In this document: positions 8,080 through 17,119 of the stretch, in pieces
How positions within the stretch are numbered: the stretch's first letter is position 1
How the letters are laid out: each line of letters opens with the position of its first letter
Source: Octadecabacter sp.
Lineage (GTDB): Bacteria > Pseudomonadota > Alphaproteobacteria > Rhodobacterales > Rhodobacteraceae
NCBI GenBank assembly: GCA_028825445.1
Contig: JAPKAD010000002.1
Span: forward strand, 124,001 to 188,000
Direction of reading: 5' to 3'
DNA: 64,000 nucleotides
Program-made: the position numbers and the translations under genes
The notes under the pieces: generated by a model
Database searches by the model: none
Told to the model about the DNA's origin: nothing
Seen by the model: the letters and a program-made list of their open reading frames with translations, nothing else

Positions 8080-8951
8080 TGCATCCGGCACCATCAGTTA
8101 TTCTTTTTTCGACCCTATCTGGCCTTGGATTTGGGCTTTTGGCTTTTCTTGGAATTGGCTTACCAGCGCCCACAGGTTGGGTTGCATTCGTGTTTTTTAC
8201 CATCGCCTATTTATTGGCGGTGGGTGGTTTGATCTCCTCAACCTTCCACCTCGGCCATCCAGAACGCGCCCTTAAGGCATTCACCCAATGGCGGTCCAGC
8301 TGGCTATCACGCGAAGCTATTTGCGCAGTTTCTGCCCTTATTATTATGGCAATATATGGCGTAGGCCTTGTGTTTTTTAGCACTTGTTGGAGCTTCTTAG
8401 GCGTCATCGGAGCAGTATTTTCTATCAGTACCGTATTCACTACGGCGATGATCTACACCCAAATGAAAACCATCCCGCGCTGGCACAATGTAACCACACC
8501 AGCAATGTTCCTAAGCATTTGTATTGCGGGCGGCGCACTTCTTGCAGGTCAAGTATCTTTTGCAATTCCATTGCTTATTCTTGCGGGTATCGCACAAATC
8601 GCTCATTGGGTTCTTGGCGACACTGCGCTAGCCAAATCGGGCACTACACTGGCCACGGCCACGGGCCTTGGCACAGGCGGGCAGGTACGCGCGTTTGAAC
8701 CGCCGCACACTGGCACCAACTACCTGTTAAAGGAATTCGTTTACGTAATCGGGCGCAAACACGCATTAAAATTGCGCGTCATCGCGATTGTTTTGATGGT
8801 TGGTCTGCCACTTTTACTGCTGCTGATGGGCCACTCCCACATTCTTGCTGGCCTAGCTGTGATCAGCCACCTGATAGGCGTTTTTGCTGCGCGCTGGCTG
8901 TTCTTTGCGCAAGCTGAACATGTTGTTGGGTTATATTACGGAAAACTTTAA
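8079..8951 (+). CDS. soeC: sulfite dehydrogenase membrane anchor SoeC
   Basis: A 290-aa integral membrane protein of the DmsC family with about eight transmembrane segments starting at residue 5. The fragments STFHLGHPERALKAFTQWRSSWLSREA and WHNVTTPAMF are typical of DmsC-like quinone-interacting anchors. It holds SoeAB at the inner face of the cytoplasmic membrane and delivers electrons to quinone. The start overlaps the soeB stop (TAATG). It is the last gene of the sulfonate operon and is followed within 6 bases by a hairpin terminator. Confidence 0.88.
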   Translation: MHPAPSVILFSTLSGLGFGLLAFLGIGLPAPTGWVAFVFFTIAYLLAVGGLISSTFHLGHPERALKAFTQWRSSWLSREAICAVSALIIMAIYGVGLVFFSTCWSFLGVIGAVFSISTVFTTAMIYTQMKTIPRWHNVTTPAMFLSICIAGGALLAGQVSFAIPLLILAGIAQIAHWVLGDTALAKSGTTLATATGLGTGGQVRAFEPPHTGTNYLLKEFVYVIGRKHALKLRVIAIVLMVGLPLLLLLMGHSHILAGLAVISHLIGVFAARWLFFAQAEHVVGLYYGKL

Positions 8952-8956
8952 CATAA

Positions 8957-8985
8957 AAAGGCACCTCAATCGAGATGCCTTTCTT
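8957..8985. terminator. bidirectional terminator between soeC and the sugar ATPase gene
   Basis: An 11-bp inverted repeat (AAAGGCACCTC / GAGATGCCTTT, one mismatch on this strand, G-T on the other) has a 4-base AATC loop and is flanked by A and T runs on both sides. It lies between the convergent genes ending at 8951 and 8999, so it can serve both. Confidence 0.75.
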
Positions 8986-8998
8986 CAGCTTAGTATAA

Positions 8999-10060
8999 TC
9001 AAGTTTGAATGCGCAACTCAGTCTCTGCATCAAACAAATAAAGGCGCTTATTCTCAAAAATTAGCCCAACCATCTGACCCTCGGACACTCGCTCATCACC
9101 ACGCTCTTCGATGACGATCCGCTCACCAGTTTCCGCTACAAGATAGGCATAGCTAACACCGCCAAGACTTTCGGTCAAATCGACACGCAACGCTCCACCT
9201 TTTGGGTCAATCATTAAATGTTCCGGCCTTAAACCAACACTCACTGACTTACCATTGTAAGCTGGCGCAATGTTCACTGGCACGGTCATTTTCAAAGCGG
9301 TTACCTCAATCAGATTGTCTCCTACCACGCCGTTCATAAAATTCATCGCAGGGCTTCCGATGAAACCAGCGACAAACTTATTGTCAGGACTCCGATAAAG
9401 ATCCATTGGAGCACCAAATTGTTCAACGATGCCCATACGGAGCACGACAATCTTGTCAGCCAGTGTCATTGCTTCGACCTGATCGTGTGTCACATAGATC
9501 ATCGTTGCACCGATTTCCTTGTGCAGTCGTGCAATCTCAACCCGCATTTCAACACGCAGTTCAGCATCAAGGTTGGACAATGGTTCATCGAACAAGAACA
9601 CTTCAGGTCCGCGCACGATCGCACGGCCAATCGACACACGCTGACGCTGGCCACCGGACAGGGCAGCAGGTTTACGATCAAGGTAGTCTTCTAATTTCAA
9701 GATCCGTGTCGCCTCCGCCACCTTTTTATTGATTTCTTTTTTAGGGTGGCGGTTCATCTTTAACCCAAACCCCATGTTTTCCTTGACTGTCATGTGCGGG
9801 TAAAGTGCATAGGTCTGGAACACCATCGCCACGCCGCGCTCAGACGGGTCCATGCGGGTTACATCACGACCCCCGATAGCCATCGTACCGCCAGTGGTTT
9901 CTTCAAGACCAGCAACCATGCGCAACAACGTAGACTTGCCACAGCCAGACGGACCGACAAAGACACAAAACTCGCCATGCTCAATCTCAAGGTTAATCCC
10001 ATGGATTACCTTAACGTCGCCATATTTTTTGACCACATTGTTTAGCGTTACACCGGACAT
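8999..10060 (-). CDS. sugar ABC transporter ATP-binding protein (MalK/UgpC type)
   Basis: A 353-aa CUT1-family ATPase. Walker A GPSGCGKST is at residues 36-44; further marks are Q-loop TYALYPHMTV, signature LSGGQRQR, Walker B VFLFDEPLSNLD and the H-loop VTHDQ. A C-terminal TOBE/OB-type regulatory region starts near residue 235. It lies 15 bases downstream of the IclR regulator on the same strand and diverges from the binding-protein/permease operon, whose transporter otherwise lacks an ATPase. It therefore most likely energises galactoside uptake; such ATPases can also be shared between several CUT1 importers. Confidence 0.9.
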   Translation of the reverse strand: MSGVTLNNVVKKYGDVKVIHGINLEIEHGEFCVFVGPSGCGKSTLLRMVAGLEETTGGTMAIGGRDVTRMDPSERGVAMVFQTYALYPHMTVKENMGFGLKMNRHPKKEINKKVAEATRILKLEDYLDRKPAALSGGQRQRVSIGRAIVRGPEVFLFDEPLSNLDAELRVEMRVEIARLHKEIGATMIYVTHDQVEAMTLADKIVVLRMGIVEQFGAPMDLYRSPDNKFVAGFIGSPAMNFMNGVVGDNLIEVTALKMTVPVNIAPAYNGKSVSVGLRPEHLMIDPKGGALRVDLTESLGGVSYAYLVAETGERIVIEERGDERVSEGQMVGLIFENKRLYLFDAETELRIQT

Positions 10061-10075
10061 GATATTGATACCTCT

Positions 10076-10864
10076 CTAGGATGATCTGACTGGGATCGGA
10101 AAATACCATGAGCTGGCGTCTTCTGCGATGGCCTCAGCCGTTGTGCGGATGCGTGGAACGAGGCTTTCAAGCCCCGCAAGATTGGTGCGGGTCGTGGTAC
10201 TAGTCACCGAAATCGCCCCCAGTGCACGGTTCGTTTCAGTCAAGATCGGTAAAGCGATACAAATGATCCCAGGCTCATGTTCTTCACGGTCAAAACCATA
10301 GCCATTGGCGCGGATATCAGCCAGTTCAGTGCGCAGGCTGGCAGCGGACGTGTGGGTTGTTGCAGTGAAACGATGGAAACTTTGCTGGTTTAGCGCATCG
10401 CCCAAATCTACTTCAGGCAAATAAGCGATCATCACTTTACCAACGCCAGTGCAGTAGGCGGGCCCGACCTTACCGGATTGGCTATACATCTGCACCGGAT
10501 CGTCTGCATTACGTTTATCGATATAGATCACCTGTGCATTGTCCAGTTGTGCAAGGTGCACCGTTGCACCGACATCCATACTGAGACTATCCAAATAACT
10601 GGTGGCAATTGGAGCCAGTGACGCTGTCTGCCAAGCGGCATGGGCAAGACGCAACAATCGCATCCCCGGCGCGTACGTTCCACGATCTGGATCGAAAGCA
10701 AGCATCCCCTGATTAGTCAAAGTCTGAACGAATCGATAAAGTGTCGCCTTTGGGAAACGCGACCCACTGAGCAGTTCAGAAAATCGTACAGGGCGCCCAT
10801 GGGACGCCACTTGATCCAACACTTCCAATGCTTTGCCAACTGTTCCGTCTCCAGATGCAGTCAC
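10076..10864 (-). CDS. IclR family transcriptional regulator
   Basis: A 262-aa protein with an N-terminal winged helix (about residues 5-70, with GKALEVLDQVA and PKATLYRFVQTL as recognition-helix region) and a C-terminal IclR effector domain (about 80-250) containing the signature region YCTGVGKVMIAYLP and GYGFDREEHEPGIICIA. It is divergently transcribed from the galactoside operon and cotranscribed with the ATPase gene. It is the obvious local regulator of galactoside uptake and catabolism. The effector is unknown; galactose, galactonate or a phosphorylated intermediate are candidates. Tandem inverted repeats at 10931-10969 are its probable operators. Confidence 0.9.
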   Translation of the reverse strand: MTASGDGTVGKALEVLDQVASHGRPVRFSELLSGSRFPKATLYRFVQTLTNQGMLAFDPDRGTYAPGMRLLRLAHAAWQTASLAPIATSYLDSLSMDVGATVHLAQLDNAQVIYIDKRNADDPVQMYSQSGKVGPAYCTGVGKVMIAYLPEVDLGDALNQQSFHRFTATTHTSAASLRTELADIRANGYGFDREEHEPGIICIALPILTETNRALGAISVTSTTTRTNLAGLESLVPRIRTTAEAIAEDASSWYFPIPVRSS

Positions 10865-10930
10865 GATGTCCTCCCTATATCCTGAAGTCGCACAACCTCA
10901 GTATTGACAACCATGGGCGATTTAAGATTA

Positions 10931-10969
10931 GATTTCAATATTCAAAACTAAGTTTCAAATAATGAAACT
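10931..10969 (+). promoter_or_regulatory. tandem IclR-type operator
   Basis: A perfect inverted repeat AGTTTCA-N5-TGAAACT occupies 10951-10969. Immediately upstream is a related imperfect element GATTTCA-ATA-TTCAAAAC at about 10931-10948. Both lie between the divergent IclR gene and the binding-protein gene, 30-68 bases before the latter's ATG. IclR proteins bind short A/T-flanked palindromes of this kind. Assignment is by structure and position only. Confidence 0.6.
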
Positions 10970-10998
10970 AGTTAAGACGGAAACTAAGGGAGAAAATC

Positions 10999-12258
10999 AT
11001 GAATTTTATTTTAAAAGCATCCGCTGCGGCGCTTGCTCTGGGTGTCGTATCGACATCTGCATTTGCTGATGCGCATTCGCTCAGCGGTGAGCTTCGAATC
11101 GTTTCAGACATGTCCAACCCAGCGCCACGCGCAGTGATGGAAGGCCTTGCAACCGATTTTGGCGCACTGCATCCAGAGTTGAACATCGAACTTGAGATAG
11201 TCGATCGCGAAGCTTGGAAAACACAAATCCGCAATTCACTAACGGCTAATGCACCCGATGTGGTGAACTGGTATGCCGCGACTCGCATGACGCCCTTCGT
11301 AGACGCAGGCTTGTTCATGGACCTATCGGATTTGTGGGAGAATCCTGCAATGGCTGCCTTGGAATCTACCAAAGGCGCTATGACTCTGGATGGAGCACAG
11401 TGGGGCGTGCCTTATACCTACTACCAGTGGGGCGTTTATTATCGCAAAGACATCTTCGAAGAACTGGGGCTAGAAGAACCCGCAACGTGGGAACAGGAAC
11501 TGGCAAACTGTCAGGATATCCTCGATTCTGGTCGCAAGTGTTACACAATAGGTTCGAAGTTCCTTTGGACAGCTGGCGGTTGGTTTGACTACATGAACTC
11601 CCGCACCAACGGGTACGAGTTCCATATCGAACTGGCCAACGGCGAAGTTGAGTGGACAGACGAGCGTGTGCGCGCAACATTTGCCAACTGGCGTCAGTTG
11701 ATCGACATGGGTGCGTTCGTTGATGACCACCAGGCCTACAGCTGGCAGGAAGCTCTACCGTTCATGATTGACGGCGAAGCGGCAGCGTACCTGATGGGTA
11801 ACTTTGCGGTTGCGGCAATGCGTGACGGTGGTTTAACAAACGACCAACTTGATTTTTATCAGTTTCCACAAATCAACCCTGATATTGCACCAGCAGAAGA
11901 CGCACCGACAGACACGTTCCACATTCCGTCAGCTGCCCAAAACGTCGATAACGCAAAAGCGTTCTTGCTTTTTGTCACATCCCCTGATGTTCAATCAGCG
12001 ATAAACGGCGGTAATGCCCTTGGCCAGCTTCCCGTGAACGCAAACGCATCAGTATCTGATGACAAATTTATTCAGGAAGGCTTTGAAATGCTGTCAAACA
12101 ATGCATCTGGCGGCATCATGCAGTTCTTTGATCGCGATTTCCCAGCTGAAATGGCATCTGTTGGGATGGAAGGCCTACAAGAATTCATGGTGTTCCCCGA
12201 CAACCTTGATGACATTCTAGAACGTCTGGAAGAAGCACGCGTTCGTATCTACCAGTAA
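10999..12258 (+). CDS. extracellular solute-binding protein family 1, galactoside transporter
   Basis: A 419-aa periplasmic binding protein with a signal peptide (hydrophobic core at residues 5-20, likely cleavage after AFA at 22-24). The mature protein has the MalE-like two-lobe layout, including a WGVPYTYYQWGVYYRKDIF strand and a late hinge segment. It starts at an ATG preceded by GGGAGA. As the first gene of the galactoside operon it should deliver the sugar to the two permeases downstream. A terminator-like hairpin directly after it would give excess binding protein. The ligand is inferred from the alpha- and beta-galactosidase genes of the same operon. Confidence 0.9.
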   Translation: MNFILKASAAALALGVVSTSAFADAHSLSGELRIVSDMSNPAPRAVMEGLATDFGALHPELNIELEIVDREAWKTQIRNSLTANAPDVVNWYAATRMTPFVDAGLFMDLSDLWENPAMAALESTKGAMTLDGAQWGVPYTYYQWGVYYRKDIFEELGLEEPATWEQELANCQDILDSGRKCYTIGSKFLWTAGGWFDYMNSRTNGYEFHIELANGEVEWTDERVRATFANWRQLIDMGAFVDDHQAYSWQEALPFMIDGEAAAYLMGNFAVAAMRDGGLTNDQLDFYQFPQINPDIAPAEDAPTDTFHIPSAAQNVDNAKAFLLFVTSPDVQSAINGGNALGQLPVNANASVSDDKFIQEGFEMLSNNASGGIMQFFDRDFPAEMASVGMEGLQEFMVFPDNLDDILERLEEARVRIYQ

Positions 12259-12271
12259 ACCACTAAACCTA

Positions 12272-12299
12272 GGGGCAGGCCTTCAAGTCTGCCCCTTTT
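12272..12299 (+). terminator. attenuating hairpin after the binding-protein gene
   Basis: GGGGCAG and CTGCCCC form a 7-bp GC-rich stem (12272-12278 and 12289-12295) with a 10-base loop, followed directly by TTTTCC. It lies 13 bases after the binding-protein stop and before the permease genes, an arrangement common where a binding protein is made in excess of its permeases. Confidence 0.75.
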
Positions 12300-12382
12300 C
12301 CATCAACCCATCTGTAAATGGCCAGTTCTATTCTACGAAACTGCGCCTTTTTTTGCATGTGTTGACACGACAGGAGACGATC

Positions 12383-13300
12383 ATGGCTACTGCCACCGCC
12401 GGAAATAGAAGCTGGTACAAGCGCAACGAAATTGCGGCAACCCCGTGGGTATTCTTGATACCAGGCATTTTCATGTTCTCTCTTTATGTAATATATCCAA
12501 TTTTCCAATCTTTCTGGATTTCTTTCCATGAATGGGACGGCTTGGGAGAAAAAACCTGGGTTGGTTTGGCGAACTACGAACGCTTGCTAGGGGGAGACCG
12601 CAAATTCGAAACGTCGTTCTGGAACAACATACGCTGGCTGGTTCTATACCTGCTAGCAATTCCAATGGGACTTTTTATCTCCTTGTTTCTAAATCAAAAA
12701 GTTTTTGGCATACGGCTTTATAAGTCGATGTTCTTCTTTCCGTTCGTGATTTCGCAGGTTGTTGTGGGCCTCGTTTTTTCATGGTTCTACCTGCCAAATG
12801 ACGGGTTGTTTGACGTTCTAGTCGGCAAAATTGGTATTGATATCTCCGGAGGTATTCTCGGTAACCCAAACACTGCAACCTATGGCATTATCGCAGCAGG
12901 CCTGTGGCCGCAGACGGCGTATTGCATGATCTTATACCTCACGGGCCTGAACGCTGTTGATCCTGAACAAGTCGAAGCCGCGCGTCTGGATGGTGCAAAA
13001 GGTGCGCGTATGTTGTGGTATATCATCCTACCTCAGCTAAAACCCGCGACATTCATTGCATTTGTGGTGACTATCATCGGCGCGCTACGCTCTTTCGATT
13101 TTATTGCGGTGATGACCAACGGCGGACCTTTCGGGTCCACCCGAGTTCTTAGCTTCTACATGTTTGAAGAATCCCTATCTGAATTTGGGTTTCGCATGGG
13201 CTACGGTGCTGCCATCGCAGTAGTGCTGTTCTTCATAATGCTGGGCTTTATTGGCTACTTTTTGAAGTCGATGTACCAAGATGAAAAAGGTGCATACTGA
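12383..13300 (+). CDS. sugar ABC transporter permease 1 (MalF type)
   Basis: A 305-aa CUT1-type inner-membrane permease with six predicted membrane segments. The cytoplasmic EAA loop reads EAARLDGAKGARMLWYIILP, around residues 195-215, and contacts the ATPase. The start at 12383 (MATATAGNRS) follows AGGAGA and is preferred to an earlier in-frame codon at 12353. The stop overlaps the next permease (TGATG). It forms a heterodimer with the following gene product. Confidence 0.9.
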   Translation: MATATAGNRSWYKRNEIAATPWVFLIPGIFMFSLYVIYPIFQSFWISFHEWDGLGEKTWVGLANYERLLGGDRKFETSFWNNIRWLVLYLLAIPMGLFISLFLNQKVFGIRLYKSMFFFPFVISQVVVGLVFSWFYLPNDGLFDVLVGKIGIDISGGILGNPNTATYGIIAAGLWPQTAYCMILYLTGLNAVDPEQVEAARLDGAKGARMLWYIILPQLKPATFIAFVVTIIGALRSFDFIAVMTNGGPFGSTRVLSFYMFEESLSEFGFRMGYGAAIAVVLFFIMLGFIGYFLKSMYQDEKGAY

Positions 13301-14148
13301 TGTTTCCTACACCTATTGCAAAAACGACTCTTCAGTGGCAAATTACTTATCAGTTGTTGCTGCCCATAGTTTTGGCGATCTGGCTGTTGCCTCTAATAGC
13401 TGTTGCAATATTTTCGATCAAACCGGACGCAGATTTCACCAACGGCAACTATTGGGGCATGCCGTCCTCGTTTGAAATGATGAATAACTATGGCAAGGTA
13501 TTTTTTGAATCCGACATGCCGCGCTATCTCTTAAATTCGGTCTTCATCACCGTCCCAACAGTTATTGGTGCGGTATTGCTATCTTCCATGACGGGCTTCG
13601 CGCTGGGAGTGTACCGCTTCAAAGGCAACTTATTAATCTTTTTCGTTTTTATCGCAGGTAATTTCGTACCATTCCAGATTCTGATGGTGCCAGTGCGTGA
13701 CCTAACATTATCTTTGAACCTTTATGATACCAAAATCGGCCTTGTGCTGTTTCACATCGCGTTTCAAACAGGGTTCTGCACGCTGTTCATGCGCAATTTC
13801 ATTCGCCAACTACCTTTTGCATTGATCGAAGCGGCACGCGTCGAAGGTGTGTCCGAATGGCGTATTTTTGTTTACGTCGTGCTACCTTTGATGAAACCTG
13901 CACTCGCCGCCCTGTCAGTGTTGGTCTTCACATTTATCTGGAATGACTATTTCTGGGCCATAGTTTTGACTCAAGGTCCCGACAGTCAACCTGTCACAGC
14001 TGGGATTACCAGTTTTAATAGTCAATATCGAGCAGCCTATCACTTAATGTCCGCAGGAAGCATTATCGCTGCCCTACCCCCCGTCGTGATGTTTTTCCTT
14101 ATGCAAAAGCATTTTATTGCAGGGCTAACCCTCGGAGCAGTGAAATAA
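13300..14148 (+). CDS. sugar ABC transporter permease 2 (MalG type)
   Basis: A 282-aa CUT1-type permease with about six membrane segments. The EAA motif is EAARVEGVSEWRIFVYVVLP near residues 178-197. It overlaps the upstream permease by one base and the alpha-galactosidase gene downstream by one base (TAATG), so all three are translationally coupled. It pairs with the MalF-type subunit and uses the divergently encoded ATPase. Confidence 0.9.
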   Translation: MFPTPIAKTTLQWQITYQLLLPIVLAIWLLPLIAVAIFSIKPDADFTNGNYWGMPSSFEMMNNYGKVFFESDMPRYLLNSVFITVPTVIGAVLLSSMTGFALGVYRFKGNLLIFFVFIAGNFVPFQILMVPVRDLTLSLNLYDTKIGLVLFHIAFQTGFCTLFMRNFIRQLPFALIEAARVEGVSEWRIFVYVVLPLMKPALAALSVLVFTFIWNDYFWAIVLTQGPDSQPVTAGITSFNSQYRAAYHLMSAGSIIAALPPVVMFFLMQKHFIAGLTLGAVK

Positions 14149-16226
14149 TGAAAACGTGGCGATTAGACGATGGACGCCAGACACTTGTTCTCGCATCAAC
14201 ACAAGGGCGCCTTCCAGAGGTGGTCTATTGGGGCACAGTGTTACCGCAGAACGAAAAACTGACAGCGATACACGCAGCCCATGCAATTGACGTCACAGGT
14301 GGTATGCTGGATAAAAATCCAGACCTATCACTGTGCCCCGAAAGCTCACGGACCTTCCCCGGTCAACCCGGCCTGATCGTGCGCCGCCAAGATGGCACCA
14401 CCCTACTGCCAAAATTCTATTTTGCATCAGCTGATGACAGCAAAAATCTGTCATTTAAGTATCGCGATGATGAAAATGGCCTGACACTAACTTTTGAATT
14501 TAAAATTAACACTGAAACCTACATCATTTGCGCCAAGACTATTCTTCAGGCAGACGCTCCCGTGCATCTGGACTGGCTCGCCGCTCCTGTTATGCCAGCC
14601 CCACAAATGTCCGATGAAATGATTGATTTTTCGGGCCGATGGTGTCGCGAATTTGAAACTAATCGCACCCCATGGTCCCCCGGTATCCGTTGTCGCGAAA
14701 ACCGAACAGGGCGGACGGGCCACGAACACTTTCCCGGTCTGATAGTGCCGTGCGTCGGCGCAACCAACACCCATGGCGAAGCCTACGGATTCCACTATGG
14801 TTGGTCAGGTGGGCACCGCATGATCGCCGAAGAACTGCCAGATGGCCGCCGCCAAATTCAATGGGGCCACGCCGCGCGCACGGAACTACAGGCCTCAACG
14901 CAATTTAGCACAGCACCACTTTACATGGTCTATTCAGACACTGGCCTCAACGGGTGTGCCGTTTCGTTTCAACGTCACGTGCGCGACCACATCGTCAAAT
15001 GGCCCAAACCAAACAACCCGCGCCCAGTTCATTATAACTGCTGGGAAGCAGTTTATTTCGATCACAAACTTGATGTGCTTATAGATATCGCCGATCGCGC
15101 TGCCGACCTTGGTGCAGAGCGCTTTGTGTTGGATGACGGCTGGTTCGGCAATCGTGACGATGACACCCGCGCTTTGTCTGATTGGAAAGTCGACATACGC
15201 AAATACCCCAATGGTCTGACGCCACTCATTGATCATGTGCGCGGGCTTGGCATGTCGTTCGGCATTTGGTTTGAACCCGAAATGATTAATCCTGACAGCG
15301 ACATTTACCGCGCACACACTGATTGGGCATTGGGCAGTGAAGACCAAACATTGGGCCGTCAGCAAATGGCCCTCAACATGGCCCTGCCAGATGTGCGCCA
15401 TTTCATCTACACCCAAGTGGCTGCGATTCTTGAAAACCACGATATTGACTACATCAAATGGGACCACAACCGCGTATTACCCACGCCAGATGCGGCGCAA
15501 ACTCGCGGGTCATACGAACTCATTGACCGTCTGCGTGTTGCCTTCCCAGATGTAGAAATCGAAAGCTGTGCATCAGGTGGCGGTCGCATTGATTTTGGGA
15601 TCCTCAAACGCACGCAACGTGTGTGGCTATCAGACAGCAACGATGCACTTGAACGCTTACATATCCAACATAATGCTGCGCTGTTTTTACCCTTTTCAAT
15701 TACCGGATCGCACGTGGGTCCGCGCCACTGCCACACGTCTGGCCGCACCTTAGATATTTCGTTTCGGGCATGGGTTGCCGCGCAACGCCACATGGGATTC
15801 GAAATGGACCCACGTGAACTTGACGACTACGAAATCGCTGTGCTTACCGAAGTAACAAGCTGGTGGAAACACAATCGCACTTGGATGGAAAATGCCGACA
15901 TCCTTCGCCTAGACAGCCCTGATCCAGCGATCATCGCAGAACAACAGATACCTCAGGACGGGGCACGTTTTGTCGTTTTTGCTGGTAAAGTCACAACATC
16001 GATGCAAATAATTCCACGTCCACTGCGCCTGTCAGGTCTGGACCCACACGCTATGTACGAAGTGTCACTGATCAATCGCACATCAGCGCCAACCTTGTCG
16101 CGCGGCACGCCTACATTGAAAGAAGGCTCAACCACGCTGTCAGGCACCTACCTAATGCATCACGGTTTGACTTTACCTTGGTCATTCCCAGAAACTATGT
16201 GGGTTCTGGAAGGACACCGGTTATGA
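14148..16226 (+). CDS. alpha-galactosidase, GH36
   Basis: A 692-aa clan GH-D enzyme hydrolysing terminal alpha-galactosyl residues (melibiose, raffinose or galactosylglycerol-type substrates). It has an N-terminal beta-sandwich, a TIM barrel from about residue 300 and a C-terminal beta domain. In the barrel, LDDGWFG and FGIWFEPEMINPDSD are GH36 hallmarks. The nucleophile is Asp439 in YIKWDHNR and the acid/base is in WLSDSNDALERL (Asp496/Asp499 region), preceded by ESCASGGGR. There is no signal peptide, so it acts in the cytoplasm on imported sugars. It overlaps its neighbours on both sides (TAATG, ATGA). Confidence 0.93.
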   Translation: MKTWRLDDGRQTLVLASTQGRLPEVVYWGTVLPQNEKLTAIHAAHAIDVTGGMLDKNPDLSLCPESSRTFPGQPGLIVRRQDGTTLLPKFYFASADDSKNLSFKYRDDENGLTLTFEFKINTETYIICAKTILQADAPVHLDWLAAPVMPAPQMSDEMIDFSGRWCREFETNRTPWSPGIRCRENRTGRTGHEHFPGLIVPCVGATNTHGEAYGFHYGWSGGHRMIAEELPDGRRQIQWGHAARTELQASTQFSTAPLYMVYSDTGLNGCAVSFQRHVRDHIVKWPKPNNPRPVHYNCWEAVYFDHKLDVLIDIADRAADLGAERFVLDDGWFGNRDDDTRALSDWKVDIRKYPNGLTPLIDHVRGLGMSFGIWFEPEMINPDSDIYRAHTDWALGSEDQTLGRQQMALNMALPDVRHFIYTQVAAILENHDIDYIKWDHNRVLPTPDAAQTRGSYELIDRLRVAFPDVEIESCASGGGRIDFGILKRTQRVWLSDSNDALERLHIQHNAALFLPFSITGSHVGPRHCHTSGRTLDISFRAWVAAQRHMGFEMDPRELDDYEIAVLTEVTSWWKHNRTWMENADILRLDSPDPAIIAEQQIPQDGARFVVFAGKVTTSMQIIPRPLRLSGLDPHAMYEVSLINRTSAPTLSRGTPTLKEGSTTLSGTYLMHHGLTLPWSFPETMWVLEGHRL

Positions 16227-17119
16227 AACCTGACTGGATTGCTGTTGACTGGGGAACTTCCAACGCCCAATTTTGGGCGATTGGCGCTGATGGTTCTGTC
16301 TTGGGCGAACGGAAGTCGGATAAAGGCATGGGTCAATTGGCCCCGTCTGAATTTGAAGCAGTTTTACTTGATATTGCTGGAGATTGGCTTTCCATAACAT
16401 CACGGGTTGTCACCTGTGGCATGGTTGGATCACGGCAAGGCTGGGTCGAAGCCCCTTATCAAACAACGCCCTGCGCGGTGTGTCCATCGAAGATGGTCAC
16501 AGCCCCGACCACCCGTTCGGGGCTCATTGTTCATGTCATACCCGGCATTCGCCAAACTAATCCGGCAGACGTGATGCGTGGTGAAGAAACCCAAATTACC
16601 GGATTTCTGGCGCAAAACCCAGGCTGGGACGGTGTTATCTGCCTGCCTGGAACCCACACTAAATGGGTTCATATATCGGCAAACGAGATTATCAGTTTTC
16701 AGACCTTTATGACTGGTGAGATGTTTGCCCTACTGGCTGGTCAATCCGTCCTGCGCCATTCTATAGCGAGGAGTGGTTGGGACAACGACGCATTCGCCAG
16801 CGCCATGTCACTGACCCTTTCACGCCCTGAGTCTCTCGCCGCACGACTGTTTTCACTGCGCGCCACACAATTGGTGCATGATACTGACACTATCACATTA
16901 CGCGCGAGCTTGTCAGGTCTCTTAATCGGTGCCGAACTTGCCGCCGCCAAGCCTTATTGGCTTGGGCAAAACGTCGCTTTGATTGGAGCCAATGCTGTTT
17001 CCGCCCCATATATAGCTGGCCTCGCCACACTCGGTATTCAGGCCACGCGCATGGACTCTACAGAAATGACTCTTGCTGGTATCAAAGCCGCACACGCTCT
17101 GTTGGAGTACATAGATTAA
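16223..17119 (+). CDS. dgoK: 2-dehydro-3-deoxygalactonokinase
   Basis: A 298-aa sugar kinase that phosphorylates 2-keto-3-deoxygalactonate with ATP, the fourth step of the De Ley-Doudoroff galactose pathway. The N-terminal phosphate loop is IAVDWGTSNAQFWA. Later family segments are TCGMVGSRQGW, VICLPGTHTKW and FMTGEMFALL. The start at 16223 overlaps the alpha-galactosidase stop (ATGA); the earlier in-frame codon at 16178 lies inside that gene. The stop overlaps dgoA (TAATG). Confidence 0.92.
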   Translation: MKPDWIAVDWGTSNAQFWAIGADGSVLGERKSDKGMGQLAPSEFEAVLLDIAGDWLSITSRVVTCGMVGSRQGWVEAPYQTTPCAVCPSKMVTAPTTRSGLIVHVIPGIRQTNPADVMRGEETQITGFLAQNPGWDGVICLPGTHTKWVHISANEIISFQTFMTGEMFALLAGQSVLRHSIARSGWDNDAFASAMSLTLSRPESLAARLFSLRATQLVHDTDTITLRASLSGLLIGAELAAAKPYWLGQNVALIGANAVSAPYIAGLATLGIQATRMDSTEMTLAGIKAAHALLEYID

